Source: Spirogloea muscicola (taxonomy: Eukaryota; Streptophyta; Zygnematophyceae; Spirogloeales; Spirogloeaceae). Taken from it: DNA of 11,692 bases. Every line of letters starts with the position of its first letter. The stretch's first letter is position 1. The notes beneath the pieces are model-generated. The model worked only from the letters and a program-made list of their open reading frames with translations. It had not been told where the DNA came from and did not search any database. Made by a program: the position numbers and the translations under genes. Location of the stretch: contig WELB01000039.1 of assembly GCA_009602725.1 (NCBI GenBank), positions 532,367 to 544,058 of the forward strand. Direction: 5' to 3'. This document shows positions 1 through 8,300 of the stretch, piece by piece.

Positions 1-75
1 AGGCCAATTCAAGCCAATACATTGTTCAGGCAGAGTCGAGTGCAGACTAAACAATGCTACATAATACGGAGACCT
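1..75. repeat. Dispersed repeat, copy 1 (cut by window edge)
   Basis: The first 36 bases (AGGCCAATTCAAGCCAAT...TGTTCAGGC) match bases 11061-11100 closely with a few small gaps, in the same orientation. The shared stretch is also related to the end of the repeat in intron 1 of the carrier gene near 1532-1566. This copy begins at the window edge, so its left part is unseen. It lies just past the stop codon of the minus-strand retroelement-like fragment. The element class is unknown. Confidence 0.55.
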
Positions 76-502
76 AATCTAAGGTACCTAAGATGACATT
101 AGTACCCACGGGTGAAAGAAAGAAAGGAAGGGCAGCACCCTGCTCCCGGCGCCGCTGGTCAGCTTGAGAGGCCAGCAGCGAAAGTAACGAGGACCACCGA
201 CCCCCGTAACACCCGTGGATGTCCATTGCCAGGGGGTAAAAGGTATCACCCGCCGGATGGTCCTTGTACTTGTTCAACTTCTTCTGTTCGGCCACCTTCA
301 CAGCATAGCCGGTCTCAGAAGTAATGGGGCCAAAATGGGATCTAGTGTTACGTGCCCACTCGTGGGTTGCTAACGTCAAAATGTACCCTCGGGCAGCGTA
401 GCGCAGGGCGTCGCCGACTTTCGAAGGAGCTTCCCTAAACTCCCACCATCTGCGACGTCTAGTCGCCGTCTCACGGCCCCACTGATCCGTGGAGGGCCCC
501 AA
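74..502 (-). pseudogene. Retroelement protein C-terminal remnant (LINE-type, probable)
   Basis: The minus-strand reading frame ends at a stop at 74-76 and stays open up to about 665, but no ATG begins it and its upstream half is low-complexity Ala/Arg/Gly from GC-rich DNA. The informative part (about 100-330) reads as a Lys-rich stretch EQKKLNKYKD followed by DTFYPLAMDIHGCYGG and a helix rich in Leu and Ser. The pattern K-x(2)-KY ... F-x-PLA-[ML]-[ED]-x(2)-G resembles the conserved tail downstream of the reverse transcriptase domain in algal and plant LINE-like ORFs; that resemblance is from memory. The equivalent segment appears on the plus strand at the other window end. No reverse transcriptase domain is visible, so this is a 5'-truncated, probably dead copy. 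It could instead be the last exon of an unrelated host gene. Confidence 0.45.
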
Positions 503-514
503 GGCCCTTTCCCG

Positions 515-542
515 CGCCGCCGCCGCCGCCGCCGCCGCCGCG
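515..542. repeat. (CGC)n trinucleotide microsatellite
   Basis: About nine uninterrupted CGC/GCC units. It sits in a strongly GC-rich tract (about 480-850) upstream of and across the first exon of the carrier gene, like a promoter-proximal GC island. Confidence 0.85.
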
Positions 543-686
543 GAGCGCGCGGCGCGAGCAGGCCATGGCCGAGGTTCCGCCGATCGCAGGCGAGCTCCGG
601 CCCCGCCTGGCTCGGCGCGGCCTCCGCCGCTGCGCCCGCCTCGTCGCGCGATCCTCCATCATCAGCGACGGCGGTCGGGCTCTATG

Positions 687-702
687 GTTTAGGGGTTTAG
701 GG
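687..702 (+). promoter_or_regulatory. Telomere-type repeat pair (TTTAGGG, GTTTAGGG)
   Basis: TTTAGGG at 688-694 is followed at once by GTTTAGGG at 695-702, which are plant and green-algal telomere units. On the minus strand it reads CCCTAAACCCCTAAACC, close to but not exactly the plant 'telo-box' AAACCCTA found in promoters. It lies about 60 bases before the likely start region of the carrier gene. A degenerate relative (CAGGGTTCAGGGTTTGAG) lies near 1052-1070. It may be a promoter element or an interstitial telomere scar. Confidence 0.45.
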
Positions 703-758
703 TCTGAGGCCGCCGCGAGCCCGTGCGCGTCGCTCATTCCTGCGCGGAGCTCCGTGTG

Positions 759-3700
759 ATGGCGCAGAGGCGGCGGGACCCGCGCCGCCGGCGGCCGCCG
801 CCGGCGCGGCGCTGCCGAGCCAGATCTGCGCCGGCGGCCTCGCAGGTCAGCGGCCCCATCCATACCCAACTTCCAATCCTCCCCTGCCTCTCCCCCACCT
901 CCAGCTTACTGGCAGCAACCGCCGCCCAACGAGCGGCACAGGTCTTGTGTAATAGCTACGGTGGAGTGACAGGCGAGGCCAGAATACTGCGGCTGCTGAT
1001 ATCAGAAGAGCGGCTGTGAAAGCCAGCCAGGTGCATACAGAGGGTGAGCCTCAGGGTTCAGGGTTTGAGACAGACAGGGTATTCTTAGTAACCCAGTGTG
1101 AGCACTTGGAAGTCAGATGAGCTTAGGGGAGGAAGAGAAACCCATTGCGCAAGCCAGAGGCACCACAGCGCTCGAGACGTCAGTGCTTCTGAAGTCCTTA
1201 CCATGGCGTTTTGTCAATCCTATTCACAACCCTGAACGAAGTTATTTCGGAGTCCCGAGGTGGCCTTTCCGTGCGACGTGCAACATGCGACCAGACTTAC
1301 AAGCACGTTGGCGCACGTCCGATCTTCCTGGAGCACCCGCGTATGAAGGCTTCGGGCCACAGGCTTCCAGTGGTAGAAGCGGCATTTGGGGCCGGTGTTG
1401 TTAGCCACGAGCGCCTGCTGCGGCCGCTCCTGGAGCCAGTTGCACGACCGTCGGTGTCTTGGCCAGAGGCTTTGTGGGCGGCGCAGTCGCCTGTCGGAGA
1501 CAAAGCGTGTGGTGGACATGAAACGAAAGGGAGGCCAGCCGACTGAGGCTGGGTGAGAAGAAGGCACAGAAGCAGCCGCTGAGCTGCAAGCACGCTCGGC
1601 TTTGAGCAGGCATGGTGGCGGACGCGGCCACTTACCCAATGATGACTGTCAAATCACGGTGCCGCCTGCTGCCACGCCCTTTACGCCGGCCGGCCTGCCT
1701 GTGCCGACAGGCCTGCTGCATCAGCAACAACCTGCTGCAGCTCCGCCAGACCGGCTGTCGTTTAGTCCTATCTGCAGCGGAGGTCAGCGGCGTCTGACAC
1801 GGGCAGCGCAGGATGCAGGTGCAGGGGGCCATGGGCGGCCAGGCGGGTGCGGCTGCCTATGCCTACGCCGGCCCGCTCGAGGCCATACGGTCCATCATCA
1901 CCAAGGTATGGGTTCTGCTTGCCACAACAGTGGCTAAGCAGAAGGAGCCGTGGCGTTTCATCAAGCCGCCCAAAGACTGACACCCACAATGTCTTGTCTT
2001 GTCTTGTCTGGCTCCTCCGCCGCCTGCAGGAGGGCTGGCGCACGCTCTACAAGGTGCGAACATGGTCGCGCTTGCCAGCGAAGCCACTGCTAGAAGCATT
2101 GCCGGCTGCACACCTTAGCAGCTGCATTCAAAAATCTGCTGGCTGCGCTGCAGGGCTTTGGGACCGTGATCCAGGTTGCCCCGGCGCAGGCTCTGTACAT
2201 GGGGACGTACCAGGTCTCTCGGCAGCTCATCCCTGGTGCTCGGTCACTGCCCCGCCACTCTTGATTACACCTGAATATAAGGGACGAGCCGGCACCTGTC
2301 GTGCATGTGCCGCCCTTAAATAGCGGATAACTTTGACTCTTGAGGCAGCAAGTCATGCCCTGTTGATACGCGGCGGCCGCAGCAATCTCTGCAGGCGATG
2401 AGCACAGCCCCGGCGTGCAGTTCCTCGCAGGCATCTGCGCCACGGTCGGGCAATCGCTAGTGATGGTCCCGCTTGAGGTCGTGCGGCAGCGCCAGCAGGT
2501 TCAGACGCGGGCCTCAGCCGGGGCCTACAAGGTCATCACTGCTGTCCTCCCCTTTCCTCTACCTGAAGTGATGCCCTCTATCAAGCTGCCTGACCTGCCT
2601 GCCTTCTATGTGGTGCGGCCACATTGACACATTGCTGCTTAACCACCGCAGGGGTCGTGGCAAACTGCCATCACCATCTGGCGAGCCGAGGGATTTGGGG
2701 CTCTCTACCGCGGCTTCCTCATGACACAGGTGCATCTCACAGCCCCCCTTGCCTGCTTTCTGCCCTCCACCTCTCCCAACTTCTCTCCTCTACTTTGCCC
2801 CCTCTTGCCAGCTCGTTTGGTAGCGTCATGCACCATTGACTTGTGAGCACACCATTTGATCCCTTAGTTGCTTGGTGAAGAAGACCAGTGAGCTCCACCG
2901 GCAAAGCTGCGACTGATAGCCACAAAGGCTCAGAGGCAGAGCAAGTTGCTCACGACCCTTGGTGTAGCAGCTCTTGATGCTCTTATTGCTGATTGGCAGC
3001 TTGTGTGGGGGCCGTTCAATGCCGTGTATCTCCCACTGTGGGAGGGCAGCAAGCAAGCTTTAGCCAGGTTATCTGGGGCGGCCTCTGTGGGTTTTCAAAG
3101 CCTGGTCCTACCTACCTCTTGTCTCCTAGTCTCCCCTCTTTGATTGGTTCTCACCTACCTTGACAGATGATTAGACAATGCGTTGACAAAGACTTGAAAA
3201 GAGAAGATGAGGCTGACGATATGTTTCCCCAGTTAAAAGGCTTTGTATCATGTTGCAATAGACCCAGGTTTGGCACACAACAGTGCTTGCTGCGCTTGCC
3301 TTTGTGAAGGTCCAAAATCTGCAGGAGTCTGTTAGCTGCTGCATCCTCTTGTCTTCAAAGTGGGCTGCTATTAGGTCCAGAGCGGAAGGACAAAGAAAGC
3401 TTCTGAAGAGCTCACTGCCTGGCAGACATTTCCCCTCCATCTCTGTTTCCCACTGGTACTCCTCCTTGTGGTCGCGTCTGCAACCTCGAAGCATGGCTGA
3501 AATGATGTGGTGGGATGCTCTCTGAGCGCCACAGGTGCGGGAGCTCGATGTTCGATTTGAGCTGGCAGCCTCCATTGGCAGTAGCTCGTTTGCAGCAGCC
3601 ATCAGCAATCCAATGGTGAGCCTTGGTTGCTGTTCCTTGACGTAAGCTGGCATGAGTTTTGCATGGTCTCCGCCATTGCTCTGTGAAACACCTGCAAGCC

Positions 3701-4128
3701 AGTGGATCACTATGGTCATTCCTCATAGTGAATTCTGCAGTGCCCACCTTAGAGACATGCCTCTACGTTGCCACTCTCTCAAGCTGCAGAGGTTTGCTGT
3801 ATTGAAGCAACAGGGTTGCTCTTACTTCCAGGATCAGACGCCTCTGACTTTGCTATGTCAATTATCTGCGGTGCACCAGGACGTGGTAAAGACGCGACTG
3901 CAGGTGCAGGGTCAGAGCAATACCGCATCGGCAACAGCGTACTCGTCGGCACTGGATGCGGCGGCCAGCATCTGGCGGCAGGAGGGCGCAGCGGGCTTTG
4001 TGCGGGGGGCCTCGTCGCGCGTGCTCTGGGTCGCCCCCTCCACCATGATCATGTTCACAACTTATGACCAGCTCATGAAGCTGCTGCACAATGCAACCCC
4101 GGTGGATCAAACCGCCTCTTTCGGTTGA
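759..4128 (+). CDS. Mitochondrial carrier family (SLC25) protein, ten exons; first exon frame problem
   Basis: Six-helix solute carrier, presumably of the mitochondrial inner membrane. Exons: ~759-845, 1610-1658, 1812-1905, 2030-2053, 2154-2235, 2395-2531, 2652-2729, 3000-3086 (end uncertain; 3067 also possible), 3535-3615, 3880-4128. The product is about 320 residues, normal for the family. Three repeats are visible. Carrier signatures are YPMMTVKSR (repeat 1), VPLEVVRQR (2) and NPM/DVVKTR (3, split by an intron). Each is followed by an EG-x(3-4)-[LF]-x-[KR]G loop: EGWRTLYKG, EGFGALYRG, EGAAGFVRG. Cytoplasmic-gate motifs are degenerate (YQVSR, WEGSK, YDQLMK). Repeat 1 lacks the usual acidic residue after Pro. 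The PLEVVRQR form recalls the S-adenosylmethionine carrier/mitoferrin-like branch, but the substrate cannot be assigned. No C-terminal peroxisomal signal (ends ASFG). The ATG at 759 has good context but is one base out of frame with exon 1 as joined. Other exons are firm. Confidence 0.85.
846..1609 (+). other. Intron 1 of the carrier gene (764 bases)
   Basis: The donor GTCAGC at 846 follows exon 1 (..CAGGLA + G). The acceptor GAGCAG ends at 1609 and gives GC-ATG-GTG, so the junction codon is GGC (Gly). This restores the invariant small residues before VADAATYP. It is several times longer than the gene's other introns because it holds a dispersed-repeat copy and an extra block of about 476 bases. 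It also contains a second exon-like segment with carrier-like sequence ending at 1492. Confidence 0.65.
953..1566 (+). repeat. Dispersed repeat, copy 2, interrupted
   Basis: Bases 953-1017 (AGCTACGGTGG ... GCGGCTGCTGATATCAG ... GCGGCTGT) match 10955-11020. Bases 1495-1537 (GAGACAAAGCG ... GACATGAAACGAAAGGGAGGCCA) match 11025-11066. In the copy near 11000 these two parts are almost adjacent, separated by about four bases. Here they are separated by about 476 bases bordered by CTGT at 1014-1017 and CTGT at 1491-1494. The pattern is what an insertion into an older repeat would leave, with a possible 4-bp target duplication. The similarity fades after about 1566. Confidence 0.6.
1991..2010. repeat. 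(GTCTT)n short tandem repeat
   Basis: About four copies of GTCTT within the intron between carrier exons 3 and 4, just upstream of the pyrimidine tract of the acceptor at 2029. Confidence 0.8.
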
Positions 4129-4161
4129 CAGACCGATTCGGCTGCGCGTAGCACTTGCATC

Positions 4162-4304
4162 ATTCTTCCACCTCCTACACCTCCTAAATTAAAGGCAAGC
4201 TTATTCAGTGCTCGATTGTACTCGAAGCTGTAATTCTTCAACACCTCCTACACCTCCTGAATTAAAGGCAAGCTTATTGAGTGCTCGAGTGCACTCGAAG
4301 CTGT
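4162..4304. repeat. Tandem duplication, about 72-bp unit
   Basis: Copy 1 is about 4162-4232 and copy 2 about 4233-4304. Both carry CACCTCCTACACCTCCT, then AATTAAAGGCAAGCTTATT, then GTGCTCGA and ACTCGAAGCTGT, with few substitutions and a small indel. It lies just beyond the carrier stop codon, so it is probably in the 3' untranslated region or immediately after it. In copy 2 the arms GAGTGC (4279-4284) and GCACTC (4291-4296) can pair as a 6-bp hairpin, which copy 1 has lost or never had. Confidence 0.9.
4229..4233 (+). terminator. TGTAA polyadenylation motif for the carrier gene
   Basis: TGTAA is the main poly(A) signal in chlorophyte green algae. This one is about 100 bases after the stop codon at 4126-4128, a typical distance. 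It lies at the seam between the two tandem copies; the second copy has TGTGG at the matching place, so only the first can signal. Confidence 0.5.
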
Positions 4305-4595
4305 GGAGTGGGAGCTTAATTCTAAGGCACCAAGAGGTGGGAAGCTGCTGCCAAGAAATTTCCTGCTTGAAGCATATCAAATTATCTTGGTGAGACGATT
4401 TTGGTGCTGCGATGCAAAGAGCTGCAGGCACATTATGGCAAAGCTGAATGGTGACACATGCAGATTCTCTTATAGGGACAATTGCGCATTGACATGATGG
4501 TGTGCACTCTTGAAGTTTAAGTATACAGTTGAGATACATCCTATAAGCAGCCATTGCAGAATATGGTTGAACGCCTGGTGCACTCAGCGTAGAGT

Positions 4596-4710
4596 TACCT
4601 GTTTTCCCTCCTTGGGAATGGAGTGTGTATTGAGTGATGGAGGGCCTGAATGCTACCTGTTTCCCTGCTTGGGAATGGAGTGTAGATTGAGTGATGGAGG
4701 GCCTGAATGG
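4596..4710. repeat. Tandem duplication, about 58-bp unit
   Basis: Copy 1 (4596-4653) and copy 2 (4654-4710) share TACCTGTTT, CTTGGGAATGGAGTGT and ATTGAGTGATGGAGGGCCTG with only a handful of differences. It lies in the region between the convergent genes, about 290 bases after the first tandem duplication. No coding function is evident. Confidence 0.9.
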
Positions 4711-4788
4711 CCAAATACAAATGCAAGCACACTGACAGATGCACATCACCTGCTGCTAAGCTGACCAGCTCAGTAAGCACAAGCTTGT

Positions 4789-5205
4789 ATGATACAAGGT
4801 GAGCAGGTTGCGGAGCAATTTGCCGCCAGGAACCGGCCAACCAAAGAATGAGAGAGGTCCAGTAAGGGAGGGGACATGTCAGAAGAGGTCTAGCAATTTG
4901 GATGCGTATTGCACCGGGCTGGCCAAGTGGCAGAGCAGCTCTGCACAAGAATTGGTCTTCCAGGCAGGTACTGGCTGCACTCCAGTCAGCAGGGGCAGGC
5001 CTGCTTCCACCTCAGGGCGGCCTTCCGCCGTACGTCCACTGCAGTGGGCCAAGGCAGCCACCTGACCCACTTCTGCGTGGTGCCTGCTGCCCCACTATTT
5101 GCAAGCGACAGCCCCTTGCGGCCCATTTTCTGCAGAGGACACATGACAGAGCTGCAGCTGAGTCTAAGACCTCGTGTGATTAAAGACCTCATCTACACAC
5201 CTTAG
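4789..5205 (+). CDS. Possible small two-exon gene, 83 codons, unrecognised
   Basis: A proposed ATG at 4789 gives MIQ + G, ending at a strong donor (CAAG/GTGAGC, intron from 4799). The acceptor TCTTCCAG ends at 4963, and the frame then runs to TAG at 5203-5205. The intron would be 165 bases, like others here. Exon 2 (4964-5205) reads RYWLHSSQQGQACFHL ... LTHFCVVPAAPLF ... RPRVIKDLIYTP; most codons up to about 5090 end in G or C (CAC CTC, CTG ACC CAC TTC TGC GTG GTG), as in true exons. I do not recognise the protein; it has no obvious signal peptide or membrane helix. An alternative exon start at 4894 would also keep the frame. The competing frame through the same DNA (LAALQSAGAGLLPPQGG) is also open to 5183, which weakens the case. 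It may be the last exon of a longer gene or a relic. Confidence 0.35.
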
Positions 5206-5337
5206 CTTGCACATGTGTGCAGCTGGCATTTCATAGAAACAAAATGTGAATTGGCACGAGTGCAAAGTGGAGGGCCGGCTGCCTCCACCTGTAGGAGGGT
5301 GATGCCGCTACACGTTCAATTAACTACTGTTAGCATA

Positions 5338-8300
5338 TCAACACCAGCCTGCTGAAATATCGGAAAATGCTTGCCAACATACCAGCAAGGACAAATGGTA
5401 CGTGCTGTTGGGCAGCGCGGGTCTGAGTTTGACGAGCAGCTCAGCGCCTCCTCTGCTGCTCCAGTCGGCTCTATCCCAGATGCTCGCTGCCTCAACACGC
5501 GAGCCCTGCGGATGGGAGCTGGCGCCATCCTCGCTGACCATGCTCATCCCAACGCTAGACAGGTGGCTGCTTTTAGCTTTGCAGAGCACCGCTGGCAGAG
5601 TTACAACCACTGGCAACAACCTAGACCTGGCCCTCCTCCACGGCTCCGGGCTTCGACCAGCCGGCTGGGAACGCTTAAGCTGAGCGTGCCCTTTTGCTGG
5701 CAAGTTAAGTGATTCCTCATCCTCCTCATTGCCATCGCTTGACCCCTTGGCAATCTCAACTTTGCCAGTGTCCACCATCTTTGGCCTGCCTCCCCTGTTG
5801 CCAATGCCTGCTTCGCCTGGCGCCCGCACTTCAAGCTTCGGAGCATAGCCACCTCCTGCAGAGCCCTGCACATCCGCCTTCCTCTTCCTCAAGCTCGACC
5901 TACTGCTATTCCAGTCTGACAACCTCAGCTTGTCACTCGAAGAAAGACCAACCCCATTGTCAGTGGCAGCCTCGCCGACTGGTGAGCCAGTCTCTTCCAG
6001 CTTCGGTCTCTCAAGCTCATTACAGCTGCTGGGGGGCCACAGGACGTCGTCCTTCGCTGACGACCACCTCAGTGATTGCGGCCTTCGCTCTGCAGATCGC
6101 CGGCGCCTGCTTGGTGACAGAGGCGAGCAATCGCTCGCACTCCGCCCAAGCTCAAGGCAAGGGGACTGCCCACCTGCATCACGGTCGACTCCCGGATTTC
6201 CCATGGAGCACGGCACTAAGCCACCCCTGCTCGGGCTGCGCAGCGGGCTGCTCCTCTTCCTTTTTACACAGCGGTAGTCTATGCGGACCGGCCCATCCAG
6301 AGCACCTGTCTCATGAGGGCCCAACAGCTTTTGTGGCACCGAAACCAGCAAGGGGGTTGGCCTGGTCACGCTCCCACAATACTTGCGGCCAGCAGCCTCC
6401 TCAGCTCCCAGCACGGCGCCCTCGTCTGCATCTGGGTGTCCTGCAGGCACTGCCTCTTCTTCTCGCTCCACTGTTGGTCCTGGCTCGCTGCTGCTCTCGT
6501 TCGTCTGGCCCCTGCCTTCAGCTGCTCGGGCTGCCAGTAGTATGGAGCCTCGGATACCTTTTCTCCAGTTCTGCCCACGACCCAGCCCTTGCGCTGGCCT
6601 GCTCGGAAGCTCATGATCATGGCTGCTGGCCGCTGCCCAGGTGTGCTGCGCTTGGGAGTGTGCCCTTGTGTCACCGCTGCTTGCATTCTGTACACCTTCT
6701 GCTGGCAAGGAAGACAAGCAATCCTGGAATCTAGCGGTGGCAAGCCCCTGCTCCTCTGTGTATGCGCCCTTCCTTCTTGCTGCACGACGCGCCATATCTT
6801 TCAGCGATCCTCCAGATGCTTCCGCTGGCCCTGTGCATGCGCCTGCCCATGATGTAACAGCTGTTGCCCTTGCGCAGCTACTTACTGTGTCCTCTTTTCC
6901 CCCTGCCTCTTTACAGTGTGTGGTCTTCCCTCTGCTGCCGGCCCTTGAGCTCCGAGTGGCTTCCTCCCCTGCCCACTGGGCCTGAGCCTTTGCAGGCCTA
7001 GAGTCATCCACCCTGCCTAAGAACGCAGGCTTTGCAGCGACAAAGTCCAGGACGTCGCTGAGTGAGTCAAAGTAGTGAACCCCTTTCCTAGCTCCCCTGG
7101 ACAGGCCGGCCTTTCCGGGAGGGAGGAAGTAGGCCGCGGACTTCCTTGCCCGGCTGCTGGCGCCCATGTCAAGTCCACTGCACTTGGTCCCGCTCGCCTG
7201 GAGAGCTCTCCACCCACGCTCCAACAAGCGAGGCCAAACAGCCTCCCAAAAGAGGTCTTGTCTGCGAGCCTTGCTTAATCTCACCCCATTTAGGAGCTGC
7301 ATGGTACAAGGGACTAGGAGCAATCAACATTGGTTGGCATGTCTAAGTGCCAATACCATGCTGCGTGTCAACTGACAAGACGGCATATCTAATCACGTCA
7401 CATGCAGCAAGTTCCACACACACAGTATAATTGTCTGCGCAGGTTGTATTAGCCGTCACCTCAACAATCTCTTTGACGACCAGCTTTCGAAGTGCAGGTC
7501 CACTCGGCAAGCCATCTGGCACCACCAGGGGTGCCAGCTGGCATTTTGTAGGGTCCTTATAAGACCGAGTGAGATCGCATCGACCGCTCCCAATTCCTAC
7601 ACAACTAATGAGAAGCTCTAGGCCAACTTCACGCCGCAGGGTGCAGATGAGATGGCCGAGCGTAACCTGTCCTTGCTCATAAGATGCTGCTGTCTGAATC
7701 ACCATCAAGTAGGCCAACAAATAATAATGTTAGGCATACAGTAGCACAAGTTTGTGCAAACAGAACAATCAAATCTGCCTGCTGCAAGTGCAAAGTGCTA
7801 ATATAGTGGCCAGCTGGGGGCTGGCTTTGATCAGACAACACGGATGTCCTGTTCACCTGCCGTAGTAAATTAAGAGAGGTTGTGGATGTACTGGCAGCCA
7901 GTCTTTGCAAGAGCTCCTCCAGCCTCCAACCAGACAGAAGGCCACTGCATGCGCAGCGCTGTCACGTCAAGCATGAGTAACGGTTTGTAGCTGCAGACTC
8001 TAAGCTCCAAAAGGAGTTGTGGATGTCCTTTTAGTGGCGGTCTTACCTGCCGCTGCATGCATGCCTGCGTAGACTTGCATGCGACTCCTTTGATGTCGAC
8101 CAACGAGCATGTGCTGGAGTGTGAACAAAAGCGCCATAGTAGTAGTGGATGAGGTCACTCATGCCCTTTGTCTCCATGAAGTCCTTAATTGCACAGAAGT
8201 CCTTTCCAAAGAAGTAAAGCCCAAGCTTGAATGCTGCCATTTCATCAGTGCTCCAAGGTGCAGGCGATCTGCAGCATGGAATCGGATAGAGTAGCAAGGT

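Noticed and set aside
471-869. ORFs on both strands in the GC-rich tract
   Set aside because: Their Arg/Ala/Gly/Pro-only composition follows from the (CGC)n run and CpG-rich DNA. Only the short stretch ending at 845 shows a family pattern.
1612-1797. ATG at 1612 as the start of the carrier gene
   Set aside because: Starting here would remove the first half of transmembrane helix 1, and the preceding bases form a good acceptor in the right phase. It is an internal Met unless 5' RNA data say otherwise.
3171-3719. Minus-strand ORF of 182 codons over carrier exon 9
   Set aside because: It has no domain, it overlaps a well-supported exon antisense, and its codon use is unlike the genes here.
3880-4128. 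Calling the carrier a mitoferrin or an S-adenosylmethionine carrier by name
   Set aside because: Signature wording suggests that branch, but the substrate-contact residues cannot be compared reliably without an alignment, so no gene symbol is given.
4270-4389. Protein-like stretch ending at a GTGAGA donor (NSKAPRGGKLLPRNFLLEAY)
   Set aside because: Half of it is made of the second copy of the tandem duplication, the frame begins after a stop with no ATG or good acceptor, and no matching downstream exon was found.
4201-4749. Minus-strand ORF of 182 codons over the tandem duplications
   Set aside because: Its internal sequence repeats (ITQSTLHSQ / ITQYTLHSQ) come directly from the DNA duplication. 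It has no domain and no splice context.
5709-6734. Long plus-strand ORF of 341 codons
   Set aside because: It lies exactly opposite the last exon of the SANT gene. It is rich in Ser, Cys, Leu and His, as expected from the complement of a biased coding frame, and has no recognisable domain. It is a shadow frame.
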